The translations under genes were made by a program, and so were the position numbers. The notes below the pieces were generated by a model. That model worked only from the letters and a program-made list of their open reading frames with translations. It did not search any database and was not told where the DNA came from. DNA of 64,000 bases from assembly GCA_029834535.1 (NCBI GenBank), contig JAQMWT010000533.1, positions 248,001-312,000 of the forward strand, in the 5' to 3' direction. How positions within the stretch are numbered: position 1 is the first letter of the stretch; every line of letters begins with the position of its first letter. Origin of the DNA: Chrysophaeum taylorii (lineage: Eukaryota > Sar > Pelagophyceae > Pelagomonadales > Pelagomonadaceae). Positions 40,289-51,541 of this stretch are shown here, one piece after another.

Positions 40289-41022
40289 CCCCCATCCATC
40301 GATCGCAAGCATAAGCCTGTCGCCATATCGAGCAAATCGCACATACGCGAGAGCGCAGTAGCCACTCCTGTGCAGTCGAGAACTTCATGGGCGGCGGTAG
40401 TGCATGCGCATTTGAGTATACGGGTATGGTGGACGCCTCCAGTTGTGTGCTTCTCGCTCCAAGTGCGATTGTGCTGCCTCCCGCCGGAAGTTGCCGACGG
40501 CCGGACTAGTTAGAACCGCAACGCACACCGCGAAAATGTGCTATACGGCACGCGTCTGATCGGCCCTGGTACGAATAGCATTATCGCACTGAGTCCTGGT
40601 GCAGCGAGGATGCTCGAGGTAGTGGCGCCAGCCTCTTCCTCTCCGCTCATATTGCGCCACGTACATAGTTCGCGATCCGTCCGGACTGGTGGCCGCGGAG
40701 CAACCACGAGGGGGATATCGGTGGCGAGCGACGAACACGTGGTGGTGATCTGGACGCGCTGGTCCACGCGCCCCCCTGGCATGGCATGGCATGGCATGGC
40801 ACAGGACATGACATGGCATGGCTCAGGACATGACATGACATGACATTGTGGTGGCAGATTTCCTACCGGAAGACAGACCTACGTCATCCATTCAGGCAGT
40901 TTTAACGACAGCAGTAAAAATGTCAGACACTTTATTACAAGCAGTATCCGGTCCTATAGTTATTTTTTCCGGTGAACAACAACACAGGCTTAGCGCTTGA
41001 AGGTAACGCCATCAAGGCAACG
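40289..41022. other. Intergenic region, 0.7 kb
   Basis: No gene is supported. It holds the pentamer repeat described next and is otherwise unremarkable. The stretch directly before 41023 is AT-rich (TTATTTTTTCC) and is the likely promoter of the EGF-repeat gene. Confidence 0.5.
40777..40846. repeat. CATGG/CATGA pentamer repeat
   Basis: About 70 bases of tandem GGCAT units that change to GACAT units, interrupted by CACAGGACATGACATGG and CTCAGGACATGA. CATG is a palindrome, so the array can fold on itself. Both strands are open through it, giving false frames. Confidence 0.9.
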
Positions 41023-41700
41023 ATGATTGTCCTGCGCGCGTTGTTGTTGGTACCCGCCGTAGTCGCGTACTGCCCCAACGGGTGTTCCGGGCATGGGTCG
41101 TGCGGCTCTGATGATCGGTGCACGTGCTATCTTCGGCCGAACGGCGAGTATGCGTGGCAAGGCGCCGATTGTTCGGAACGAACGTGCCCGACGGCCGAGG
41201 CCTGGGTGTACTACCCCGTTATGGGCGAGAACAACGTGCATTCTGTCACCGAGTGCTCGCACATGGGTGCCTGTGACCGCCAGACAGGAGAGTGCGATTG
41301 TTACGACGGTTACGACGGCATCGCGTGCGAGCGGACCGTGTGTCCTAACGACTGCAACGGCCGTGGCATCTGCTACACCCAGAAGCAACTCGCGGCCGAG
41401 GCGGGCACCACCTACACGACCCCTTGGGACGCGATGAAGCACGTTGGCTGCGTCTGCGACCTCGGCTACCGCGGGCCGGACTGCTCGTTGCAAGAATGCC
41501 CCTCGGGTGCCGATGTATTGACCGGCAAGGGAAACACCGAAGGGCGTGACTGCTCTGGTCGCGGTCTTTGCGACTACGACACGGGTCTCTGCAAGTGCTT
41601 TACTGGTCAGTCGTTTCGCATTATTTTGTCTCGTCTGATTTTGCGGCGTCTCGCAGGATATTTTGGAACAAAGTGCCAATCACAGACGGTGCTTGGCTAA
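41023..41700 (+). CDS. Secreted EGF-repeat (teneurin/tenascin-type) protein
   Basis: Two exons (41023-41605, 41657-41700) with a 51-nt intron (GTCAGT..CAG) give 208 residues; the intron is a multiple of three, so an unspliced frame also stays open, but splicing restores the last EGF motif [14 protein letters not shown] signal peptide ([14 protein letters not shown]) is followed by four to five Cys-rich modules: [53 protein letters not shown]..., and [18 protein letters not shown]. It has no transmembrane segment, so it is probably extracellular or cell-wall-linked. Similar EGF proteins are common in stramenopiles; function unknown. Confidence 0.82.
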   Translation: MIVLRALLLVPAVVAYCPNGCSGHGSCGSDDRCTCYLRPNGEYAWQGADCSERTCPTAEAWVYYPVMGENNVHSVTECSHMGACDRQTGECDCYDGYDGIACERTVCPNDCNGRGICYTQKQLAAEAGTTYTTPWDAMKHVGCVCDLGYRGPDCSLQECPSGADVLTGKGNTEGRDCSGRGLCDYDTGLCKCFTGQSFRIILSRLILRRLAGYFGTKCQSQTVLG

Positions 41701-42016
41701 TTTTTTGCGTTTTTTTTTCGATGTAAGAGCGGTGACGCGTCGTCGCCGTTGGCGGGTCACGTCACCTGACAAGAAATAGAAGGGGGGTTTGTTCGAAGAA
41801 GAGAGGTCACAAAACCCGCGAGCTGGCAATCGCAACAGCGAGGTGTTGTACGTACGTGGCGCTCGGAGTGAGACTGCCGGTGGTCTGCCTCGTTTTGAGA
41901 TGATTCCAGCTTCGGAATGATTTAATAATATAAAAACAGCCTTGGTAAAATAAAAAAGATATTACTGCAAAAAAAAAAAAATCACAGAGCGAGCGCGTCG
42001 ACGAGACGCTCTCCTG

Positions 42017-42049
<33 letters not shown>

Positions 42050-42447
42050 TTTAGGTCCAACGCACACCCCTCAGCGGCCTTGTTGCTGCTTTTTGTCTTT
42101 TGTTGTCCGTGACGCGGCTTCCTTTCATGTGCCCCCATCTTCTTCTCCACGCGGTGGTGTCACTCCATCCACCGACCATTCCATCCAAACGCACAATACT
42201 ATTCATCCTGCTGGCAGCGTGCTGCTTGCGTCACCCCCCGCCTTCGCATAATAATCCTCTAAGGCGGCGACGACGATGACTTTGACTTTGACTTTGACGA
42301 CAGGGGAGAGGGCGAGAGAAAGAAATCCAACGACGACGACGACGAGGAATACAAAAAAAAAGACAAACGCGTGTAGATAGATAGCCCCTTACTTACCCTC
42401 TCGAGAGTGGTGTGGTGAGCGATTATTATAAGATTTTTTCGGTGAAG
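41701..42447. other. Intergenic region with CGT run
   Basis: No gene is supported. A (CGT)10 run lies at 42018-42048, a poly-A run at 41969-41981 and the phrase TTTGACTTTGACTTTGACGA at 42281-42300. The last 80 bases before 42448 are the likely promoter of the SDR gene. Confidence 0.5.
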
Positions 42448-43401
42448 ATGCTGGACATTGTGACGTTGCAGACGGTGGTGTTGTTGGCGGTCTTTTACAA
42501 GGTGGGCGTCCCGTTAGTCCTCGGGGCGTACAAGTGCTTTTTGCGGCCCGGCAAGAAGCTGAAGAAGTACGGAGAGTGGGCCGTCGTGACGGGGGCTACC
42601 GATGGAATCGGGAAAGCGTTATGCGTCGAGTTCGCCAAGCAAGGGCTGAACGTGTTTTTGATTTCGCGGACCGAGGCAAAGCTCGTGGAAGTGGAGGCGG
42701 AGCTGAAGACGCGATTCGGGGGGTCGAGGTTCGGTCACCTCGCGGTGGACTTTTCTGGGGGGTTTGACGCGGGCAAGGAGGCGGCGGTCGTCGCAGCCCT
42801 CGATACCCTCGACGTTGGCGTCCTCGCCAATAACGTCGGGATGTCGTATCCTTTTACCAAGTACTACCACGAGCTTACCGATGCGGAGGCTCGGGATCTG
42901 TTGGCGCTCAACGTAGAGTCGACTTTCGTGATGACGAAGCTCGCGCTGGGCGACGAGACTAAGGGAATGATCGCGCGCAAACGCGGTGCCATTGTCAACA
43001 CGTCATCGGCCGCCGGGACGCAGATTTCGCCGTTGTTGGCGGGCTACTCGGGCGCCAAGGGCGGGATTGTCATGTTTTCGAAGAGTTTGGCGGCCGAGCT
43101 TAAGCCTAAGGGCATCGACGTCCAGGTCCAGACCCCGCTTTTCGTGACGACCAAGCTCGCTAAAATCAAGCGCGCCTCCCTGACCGTGCCCTCGCCGTCG
43201 ACCTACGCCAAGGCCGCCGTCAAGGCGATCGGGTACGATGATGCCATCTCGCCCTTTTGGAGCCACGCGATCCAGCTCTGGCTCATGGACTGCCTCCCGA
43301 CCTCTTTTGCCGTTGCCATCGTCGCCAACATGCACCACGCGATCCGTAAAAAGGGTCTCAAAAAAGAAGCTGCCAAGAAGGAGGACAAGAAGGCCCAGTA
43401 G
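42448..43401 (+). CDS. Very-long-chain 3-oxoacyl-CoA reductase (KCR/HSD17B12-like SDR)
   Basis: 317 residues from the ATG at 42448. An N-terminal hydrophobic segment (~5-28) is a likely ER anchor. The Rossmann fold has TGATDGIG (48-55, NADPH), NNVG (128-131), S186/S187 and the catalytic Y200-x3-K204 (AGYSGAKGG). The order and spacing match 17-beta-HSD type 12, LET-767 and plant KCR1, which reduce 3-ketoacyl-CoA in the ER fatty-acid elongation cycle. A second C-terminal hydrophobic stretch and a Lys-rich tail (KKEAAKKEDKKAQ) fit an ER membrane enzyme. No intron. Another role, such as sterol reduction, cannot be excluded. Confidence 0.88.
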   Translation: MLDIVTLQTVVLLAVFYKVGVPLVLGAYKCFLRPGKKLKKYGEWAVVTGATDGIGKALCVEFAKQGLNVFLISRTEAKLVEVEAELKTRFGGSRFGHLAVDFSGGFDAGKEAAVVAALDTLDVGVLANNVGMSYPFTKYYHELTDAEARDLLALNVESTFVMTKLALGDETKGMIARKRGAIVNTSSAAGTQISPLLAGYSGAKGGIVMFSKSLAAELKPKGIDVQVQTPLFVTTKLAKIKRASLTVPSPSTYAKAAVKAIGYDDAISPFWSHAIQLWLMDCLPTSFAVAIVANMHHAIRKKGLKKEAAKKEDKKAQ

Positions 43402-43524
43402 TACTCGTGAATGGTGATTTTTTTTGCCGCCCCGGCCCCGGCGCCAAGACCCCGCCCAAAAAAGTTGTTGTAAAAATATCGGCGTGCGCATCTTGTCTTC
43501 CGGAACGGACCGCAGTAGGTGGTG

Positions 43525-44109
43525 ATGCTCTTCTTCATTTTGGTCCCGGGCGCCTTGACGACGGAGCCGACGTTGGCCCCCTCGACGTTCTTCGAGTGCG
43601 ACGGAACGTTTATTCCTTTGAAAGTGACCCGGCGGGGCGCCGGGGCCGGGGACAACTACCTCGAACTGAAGAGCGATGGGAGGACGTGGAGGCAGAAGCT
43701 CAACTCTCCTGTCGGGGGAGAGTTCGCGACGCAGGCGTGCCTCCGGGATGCGTGCTACTCGCTGTCGGTGGGCGGCGGGCACTACGAAGAGATGCTCGAG
43801 TGGGAGATGTGCGGGATCAAGGCGGGATCGCCTTGGGCCGGTCGAGTTTGCGTCGAGGCCGGAACTTGCCGAAGAGAAACGCCCGCGACGACTTCTCTCA
43901 CCCGGCGCACGTGGTCATGGTGCGGCGCCCAGCGTGTCCCTGGGCTCGTCGTGGAGTTCGGTGGCGCTTCGCTCAACGTGACGGCGCGGTGCGAGGGCCT
44001 GAGCGGGTACACGAACGAGAGTTGGTACTACGGCGAGGTCTCCGCGGAACCGCGGATCGAAACGAACGGCACGGCCGTGTTCGTGGGACTCGTCGAGGCG
44101 GCAACGACT

Positions 44110-44145
<36 letters not shown>

Positions 44146-47100
44146 GGGGGGGGGGTGTTCTTTCCGCAAATCGGGAACGGGAGTCCCGATATCGTCGTTA
44201 CGACAGACCGGAACGCCAAGGGCGGCGAGGGCTGGTACGTCGCGGCCGCGATTGCCAAGAGCGATTCGTTCGGCGACGGCTGGAACGAGTACGTGCTGCG
44301 GATCACCGGGGATGGGGGAACAACCTGGTACGCGGGGACCCTCGCTTCGGGGAGCTTCGAGGCGGAGTCGGTGCTGCTTGGATCAGGGTGCTACGCGATA
44401 GACGTCGACGCGGGCTACTACGCGTCCGAGGTGTCGTGGTCGGCGTGCGGCGTCGCGACGGGGGGCGCGCCGAGTCGCGGGGTCGAGCTGTGCGTCGACG
44501 AAATCGCCGGCTGCACGCGGCGCGTTTCGAGTGGGGCCACCGCGGGGACCAGTTTGAATGGAAAGCTCAACTATTCGTTCGCGGTGGTCGAGCCGGCGTC
44601 CTTCGATTGCGGCGGTCCGTTTGCCGGGTCGCTCGAGCTCGCGGTCGCCGACCGGAAAGTTCTCGTCGAGGCCGAGGTCCTCGACGACGCGGCGGGGACC
44701 AGTCGTCTCGTGGGGTCTTCTTTGTCTGTCGACAAAGAAAAAAGCGGCGGCTTTGGCGCGTTTTTTGAATTAGTGTTCGAGTGGACGACGACGAGCTTCG
44801 ACGCGTACGACGTCTTCGAGGGCTGCGACGTCGACGCCGCGTCTTTGCTTTTCGTCAAAGCCACCATCGACGACGACGATGATGTTTTGAGGCTGGAGAT
44901 CCGCCACAACGCTTCTCTTCGCGCTTCTTATTCTGGTTCGGGAGCACCGCAGGCGGTAGGGTATCGGCTTTGGACCCGAGGCCTCGAGCGGCGCGTCGTC
45001 GACGGCGACGGCGACGCGTCGGCAGCATCCTGGGCGCTCTCGACAGTTTCTCACCGTCCGGCGTTCCAACAGGCAACCATTCTGGTCGATGGCAACAACG
45101 CGACGGGGCTGGTGAGCGGGGGTGAGATCGCCGACTGCGACGGCCCGAACGTCCTCGAGGTTCGTATGGCTCCCGGCGTGGAAACGAGGGCGGCGTTCGA
45201 GCTCTGCGGCTCGACGGTCGCGACGAACGGCGCCTGGAGCTGCGGCTACCTCCCCGACGACGACGACGACGACGACGAAGACGGCAATAATGATGACGAC
45301 TACTACTCGGCGGCGTGGCGGGAGAACGACGACGACGCCACCGGCGGCGGCGGCGGCGCCTGGGAGGGCGCGGTCTCCGAACCGGAAGTCGTCGCGCCGG
45401 TCGACGAGATGATGATAGTCGCGGCGGCGGCAGACGACGCGCTCGCGCGGCTCGGGGCTGGATTGGCGATCGGCGCCAAGGCCGCCGTCGACGCCCGAGA
45501 GGTGCGGTGCACGACGACGTTCGACGCTTCGCGATTCGAAACGGGCACGTTGGGGGGCGACGGGCTTCTCGCGGGGTGGGTCGACGGCGCGTTGGTGCTC
45601 CTCGAGGGCAACCCTTTCGGCGCTTTCGTCGTCGACTGCGCCTCCAAAACCCTCGAACTCGCCATCCGGTGGATGAACGGACCGGTTTTCGTCGACGTCT
45701 GCGGCGGCGCGAGCGTCGTCGAGTGGCGCTGCGCGCAGGAGGAGGAGGAGGAGGACGACCTCTCCTGGACGACCGGGCCGTTCGATTCGTGGCCGGAGAA
45801 GAAGATGACCGAGACGACGGAGGGTCCGGCGCGGTGTCGCGCGACGGCGATCGTCGACGCGCCGCGGGCGTGCAAAAACGAGCTGGAGGCGTGCGTTGAA
45901 TTGGTCGAATTCGCGACGGCCACGAACATCAACGAGGCGCGCGCGGGAGAAACGGCGTGCGGCACTTTGGACCAACCGAGTCTCTGCGAGGCGACGTGCG
46001 GCTACTGCGAACCCCCCGACGACCCGAGCGAAGCGACGTCGCTCGAGACGGCAACGTTACCCTGCGCCAACCTCTCGCTCGAGCTGAGGGACCAGTTCGG
46101 GGACGGCTGGAACGGAGGGACTTGGGCGATCCGCGAGCTGGATCCGCCCGACGACCGGGACAGCGTGAGGGTCGTCGGCACGATGGCCGACGGCGGCGTC
46201 GAGAGCATCGACGTATGCTTGCCGGCGGGCTGCTACTCGTACGAAACGACGGCGGGCTCCTTCGAGTACGAGTCCGCGTGGTCGTTGTGCGCGGAAGAGG
46301 GCGGCCTCCGCGACCGCGTCGATTTTTGCGTCGACATCTCCGGGACCTGCGAGCTCCTCTTGGACCGCGCGACCAAAACGACGGCTCGGCTTTCTTTGTC
46401 GTCGAAAGAAGAAATGGGGTGCGCGACCCTCGAGGTCCCGAGCGTCGCGTGGACGTGGCGAGGCTACGTCGCGGTCGGGAAGCCCGGCTTCTGGGGTGCC
46501 GAGGGGGTCGTCGTCAAAGCGGCGGCGGGAGCGTCGTCGATCCAGACGCACGAGCGACTCGAAGTCGACTTTACCTGGTCGAAAAACTGCGAGGACCGAG
46601 AGACGACCGTCGCGAAGATGGTCGTCGCGTTGTCCGCCGCGGCGACCGAGTCGATCCTGCGCGTCGACGCGGCGCTCTCGCTGCCCGCCGAGGCCCCGCC
46701 CGGTTTCGGGTTGGAGCTTTCCGGCTACGAGCAGCCGCTTTACTCCTCTTCGGAAAAAAAGTCGTTCTACTATCGCCGCCTCGACCTGCCCGAGGGCTGG
46801 ACGATCGACGGAGCGCGAAACGCGACGGTCCTTCCCGACGGCAATTACACCTTCCGAGGACCACCCACCTCCGCGGACCTCTGCGACGGAGTTTTCGCGG
46901 ACGACCGAGCGGTCGTCGTCCGGGTCGAAGTGAAACGCGGTCGGTGCGAGATTGCGCGCGAGAAAAAAAAAAATGTCGTCGTCCCGTCGCTCGCGGCGAG
47001 GTCTCACGTCGTCTCTAGAATACGGGAGGACGCGTCTCGAGCCTGCGACGGCGCGACGCTCAGGTCCGTCGTCGTTTCCGTCGAGACGCCGGATCCGCCG

Positions 47101-48357
47101 CCGCCGCCCTCGAGCGGCGATGACTGGTGCGTCGCGCGGCTCGAACCGGGCTACGACGATCGAGGCAAAAAAACAACACCAACAAAAGCCCTCGCGAGGA
47201 CCTCCTCCTTTGCAGATTCTTCGATCAACGTCGAGTGGTCGAACGCGACCTGCGATACAACTCTCGCGCGCGCCGCGTTCAGCTGGACGGCCGAGTACCA
47301 ATACCCCTCGCTCGCGCTCTCGGTCGACGCCGCCGCGACCTCGCCTTGGGCTGGCTACCTCGCGTCTCCCGGCGACTACGGCCTCCAACTCGAGCTCCCC
47401 CGCGAACAGTTCTTCTTCGATTGCGCCGACCCCCGCGCGGTCGCGACGACGACGACGACGATGACCACTCCCTCGAAAATCCGCGCCGCCGACGGCTTCG
47501 AGCTCTGGGTCAACGGCGTCTTTTCGCGCGCGGGATTCGGCTGGGCGACCCTCTTCGAACAAGCCTCGCTTCCGTTTCGCTGCGACGGCCTCGACGTCGT
47601 CGCCGCGCGCCTCGTCGCCGACGTTCGCGCCGGTTTCCGCGCCTCGTTTGCCCTACCGTGCTACGACGACGACCGCCGCCCTCTCGTTCTCGACACGACG
47701 CCCGCCTGGGCCTGCCGCGCGGCGACCAACGCGTCCGACGACCTCGCCTGGACGCGCCGCTCCTACGACGCGAGTCGTTGGCCGCGAGCGGCGCGCGTCT
47801 CCGACACGACCACCCTCGACGCCTTCGAGGCGCCCTCGCGCACCAGCGACTGGATCTGGGCCGACGACCCCGACGCCCGCGTCGTCTGGTGCCGTATCGT
47901 TGTCGCCGCCGCCGCCGCGACGACCACCTTGGCCCCGACGACGATACGCGCGCCCCGCGAACGACGGTATACCTCGAGCGGCATGCCCCTCCGCGCCGCC
48001 TACAAAATTGTTGCCGTCGTCGTCGGCTTCGCCCTCGCCGGCTTCGTCGCGTTCCTCGCGTATAAGCCTCTCCGCCGACGCTGCGCCGCCAACCGAAACC
48101 TCTCCCGCTTCGCCGCAGCTCTCTCGACGGCGGGAGACTACTACGCCCGACGCTCTTCGCGCCGCGACGCCCAACTCAACGAGCTCATGCTCCCCGCCGT
48201 CGATCCGCCTAGACGCCCGAGCCTCGCCGCCCGCGTCGCAGCGCTCCACCACCCCGAAGCTGCGTCGGGAGACACCTACTTCCACCCCCTCGCCGACGGC
48301 CCCGACGACGATAATTACCCCGCTTCTTTCGCCCAGCAGAGCCACCAAGACTTTTGA
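43525..48357 (+). CDS. Giant type I surface protein with FGDGWN repeats and ShK-like module
   Basis: A 1,610-residue single-exon protein from the ATG at 43525. Residues 1-12 start a signal peptide. Two modules carry the stramenopile/algal FGDGWN motif (about residues 249 and 857), each followed by GxCYxxxxxxGxYxxExSWxxC; a third degenerate copy sits near residue 80 (GGGHYEEMLEWEMCGI). Residues ~782-830 form a ShK-like Cys module (six Cys ending TCGYCEP). Large parts between are beta-rich and acidic, with Asp runs and a Ser run from TCG repeats. A single transmembrane helix (~1492-1513, KIVAVVVGFALAGFVAFLAY) precedes a basic cytoplasmic tail. Probably a cell-surface adhesin or receptor; function unknown. 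Confidence 0.72.
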
Positions 48358-48786
48358 CTCTGACTTCTGTTGTTGCGAGAAAGAAGAGCAAGATCACGAC
48401 CCACCACCCTCTTCCTGCCGCTAGATATAGATGGATAGAGTTTCTGACGCCTTTTGTTTCTTTTTGTTGACAATATATAATCTACTGTAATCGGGGCTTC
48501 TTTCTTTTTGGCACACTCCTTTTTTTTTTCTCCATACAACATATATCTCGTCAAAGGTGGACTGACTGACTGACTGACTGACACTCGGCGGGCGAAGATG
48601 ACTCGGATACTCGTCGGTGCGTGAGGATGATTTATTTGGTCCTGGCTGAAGAATTCTTTCGACGGACGCAGCCATCGCCCGCGCAGGCGAACCTTGAAGC
48701 TTCTTCTTCTGACTCGCCACTAATTCAAATCGATGAGAAGGAAGCGCTGCGAGGTCAAGGGTTCGTTGGTTAATAGTGGTAGTATT

Positions 48787-48819
<33 letters not shown>
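48358..48819. other. Intergenic region with ACG run
   Basis: No gene is supported. A TGAC run lies at 48562-48582 and an (ACG)n run ends at about 48820, where it immediately precedes the AAR2 start codon. An in-frame upstream ATG at 48733 could add a basic, Thr-rich leader. Confidence 0.5.
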
Positions 48820-48820
<1 letters not shown>

Positions 48821-50101
48821 TGGCCTCCTGTGTCGTGATCTCGGGGTGCAGCGCGGGTATGGAGGTTGGGATCGACGCGTACAGCTGGGTGGTAGGTCCT
48901 CGATTCGGTGGCGTCCGCGACGTGGAGCCGGGGCTGCACCTCGTCGTCATGTCGCGGGGCGACGGCGTCGGCCGCCAGGGCGTTTGGATTGAATTGGGCG
49001 CTGGGGAAGTCGTCGCCAAGGAGTGGGACGCGACGGCGGAGGGCATCGCGCACGAGGGTGCGAATCCATCTCTGGGGGAGGGATCGGTCTTGGCGATGCA
49101 ACGCGAAGCGGCGACGCCCGGCGCTCTCAAGTTGGGCGGGTACCCTCCGGACCACGCTGGAGTCTGGCGCGCGCTGAGCCGCCACGTCACTCGCGCGAGC
49201 CTGCGTCGGTGCGGCCTGGAGCTCGACGCGAGCTTCTCGTGCGACGAGACACCCGTCGACGACGAGGAGGAGGAGTTCGACGGCACTTGTTCGCGACCGA
49301 GCCCGACGTGGACCGAGTTTGGCTCGGCGTCGTCGACGGGCGAAGCGGCGGCCGTCACGCGATCGCATCTCGACGGATCGGAGCGCGTGCGGCGTCTTGT
49401 GAGGACGACCTTCGGGGCGCCGACCGAGCTCCTGGCCGAGATCGAGCTCGCGTTCGTATGCTTTCTGGCGCTCGGCTCGCTCGCGGCTCTAAAGCAGTGG
49501 CAAAAAGGCCTCGCGCTCGTCGCGTCGTGCGACGATCTCATGGCCGCCGAGTCCGCCTTCTTTCAAGATCTCGTGGATGTTTTGCGCGCGCAGCTCAGCC
49601 TCGCGCCTCCGAACTTCTTCCGGGATCCCATCGGACGCTCGGAGGACTTTCTCAGACCGGCCCTCGCTAACCTCTTAGAGGGTCTCGCCGACGATCGAGG
49701 CCTCTTCGACTTCGTCCGGGACCGCTTCGGCCTCTTCGCCGACGCTGCAGACCGCGATGACGCCCGCCGCAGGCGTCTCTTCGACGCCGCGCGTAAGCGC
49801 TTTTTTCTGCCTCGTCGCATTCGCCGTTGTCGTCGTAGGCTCGGCCGAAGACGCCCCCGTCGTCGTCGTCGACGGCTCACCCGGCGCGATGCAGGAAGAC
49901 GACGATCCGCGCGCCGTCCTCCGTCGCCTTGGCTTCGTCGACCTCGCGACTGAGATGGACCCCGAACGCGAGGATCCTGCCATGGCTGCTATGCGCGTCC
50001 TCGACGAGGGACCGCCCAGCGCTCGCGCGGACGCCTTCCGCTACCTCGAGTCTCTGGCCGGGGAGGGAGCTTCGCCAGCGTCCAACATAATACCGCAATG
50101 A
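48820..50101 (+). CDS. AAR2: AAR2-like splicing factor (U5 snRNP assembly)
   Basis: Two exons (48820-49792, 49839-50101) flank a 46-nt intron (GTAAGC..TAG), giving 411 residues. The N-terminal beta-domain has the AAR2 pattern GMEVGIDAYSWVVGPRFGGVRDVEPGLH, and the helical C-terminal domain has LLAEIELAFVCFLALGSLAALKQWQKGLALV, then PPNFFRDPIG. AAR2 binds PRP8 in the cytoplasm and nucleus during U5 snRNP biogenesis and is exchanged for BRR2. Exon 2 encodes an acidic tail (MQEDDDPRAVLRRLGFVDL). If read through, the intron gives a long Arg-rich tail that is an artefact. Start: 48820 gives the family N-terminus; 48733 is an alternative. Confidence 0.88.
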
Positions 50102-50473
50102 CGGGGGGTGGCATTGCATCTGACCCCCCGCTCCTCTCGCTGCTCGCGTAGGATGATGGTTTTTTTTTTGAAAATACTGTAGGATCCCTAATGGCGAGCG
50201 CCCTCCTTCCAAGAGGTGGTGTTGTTGCCAGGGCTTGCTTCAACGAGCGTGCCCTTGTCTTGCGTGCCCTTGTCTACATAATACCTGTAGTATCGACGCA
50301 GGACTGCTCGCGCTGAGCTGATTGATGGGGGGGGGGTGTAGTTTCGAGCTTTTTTTTGCCAAAATGATGCCGCTCGCTCCAGTAATAATAAGGTCGACGG
50401 CCGAACGGCGAAGCGGGCGAAGACGCAGCAAGACAGTAGTATCGAAAGAAGTGTATTGCTGCTCCTCGTCGAC
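50102..50473. other. Spacer between AAR2 and broken ankyrin gene
   Basis: No gene is supported. It contains homopolymer T and G runs (50160-50169, 50331-50339) and a short direct repeat, GCGTGCCCTTGTCT, at 50248 and 50263. Confidence 0.45.
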
Positions 50474-51150
50474 ATGAATGCGCTCGCAATGTTCAACGGC
50501 GTCGATGACGACTACTACATCGAAAAAAAGCGCTCCGCGTTGTCCGAGATGATCGACGCCCAAGAGGATTGGTTGTTCGGCTTGCTGGACGGCGTCTCGG
50601 AGGCCGCGCTTGAGTCGCTTGCTCACCGGAGTCGCGTCACAAACCAATCACACCTCGTCGAAATCTCCAAGATTTTTGACAAGATCGGCCTCGATAACCA
50701 CAAACGAGCGTTGCTCGAGAGCTGATGGTTCCCGGCATCGATAACCACAAACGAGCGTTGCTCGAGAGCTGATGGTTCCCGGCAACAACTACGACCCGAA
50801 AATCGACGACAACGTCAAGGCAGCTGCTCATCGCGGACATCTCGAGGTCTTAAAAATGGCGATCCTGGAGTGAATACACAGCCTTCCAGACGGCCCTCGG
50901 GGGCCAGCTCGAGGTGCTCAAGTGGTTGCGAACCGAGGAGTGTCCGTGGGACGAAAACGAACGTGCGCTGCAGCGGCGCAGGCGGGCCATTTCGAGCTCC
51001 TCAAATGGGCTCGCGCGAACAAATGCCCCCACGTGGAGTCACAGTACGTGCTTCGCGGCGGCTTCCAGCGGCCAGCTCAGGCCGCGTGTGCCTCTTCCGA
51101 CCACGCCGCGACGTCCGTGCCTGGGTGGAAGCGCAATCGGCCTAGCACCA
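50474..51150 (+). pseudogene. Broken ankyrin-repeat gene
   Basis: The opening frame (50474-50725, ~83 residues) is an acidic helical N-terminus. Ankyrin-like phrases continue in shifting frames: KAAAHRGHLEVLKMAI near 50830, GGQLEVLKWLRTEECPWDEN near 50910, and AQAGHFELLKWARANKCPH near 50980. These match the LEVLKWLR..GCPWDE type abundant in pelagophytes and some giant viruses. At least three frame changes and a stop after LES break the gene; a perfect 47-bp tandem duplication (50691-50784), not a multiple of three, is one of them. No expression can be inferred. Confidence 0.7.
50691..50784. repeat. Perfect 47-bp tandem duplication
   Basis: Two identical 47-base units start at 50691 and 50738 (each begins TCGATAACCACAAACGAGCG and ends GGTTCCCGGCA). 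Identity is complete, so the duplication is recent. It lies inside the broken ankyrin gene. Confidence 0.97.
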
Positions 51151-51313
51151 GGAATCTGTGTATCTTCCTTGCCGTATCTAGAAAAATGACAGGCCTGCCA
51201 CTTTCTTTTCCCTCATCAAGCGTCGAGATCATCGTCGTCGCTGACCCCTCCCACAGGCCTCTCGAGAACAACACAACAGAACTTTAGTCAGGCGGTCGGA
51301 GAGCGCAGTCGTC

Positions 51314-51421
51314 GTCACTCACTCACTCACTCACTCACTCACTCACTCAAAGAAAAGGAGGGTCAGAAAGGAACAAGAAGCTCGGTCACGAAGAAGAAGA
51401 AGAAGAAGAAGAAGAAGAAGA
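51314..51421. repeat. (CACT)n and (GAA)n microsatellites
   Basis: A CACT array (51314-51349) and a GAA array (51390-51421) lie downstream of the single-TM gene on the minus strand, inside its presumed 3' flank. Confidence 0.9.
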
Positions 51422-51541
51422 GGGAGGAGCAGCAGCGGAAGCTTCAAAAACTCGAGGAAGGCGCCGGGAAGAAAACCCCGCGGGGCGGGGCACGCGAGGC
51501 GCGAGGGTGACCAACGGCGCCGAATGAATGAATGAATGAGC

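Noticed and set aside
44000-47600. Long Arg-rich frames on both strands over the giant surface protein
   Set aside because: They are shadows of a GC-rich gene; only the frame with a signal peptide, FGDGWN modules and a transmembrane helix is coherent.
49757-49830. Hydrophobic leader-like frame near the end of AAR2
   Set aside because: It is intron sequence read in another frame; the spliced AAR2 frame uses 49839-50101.
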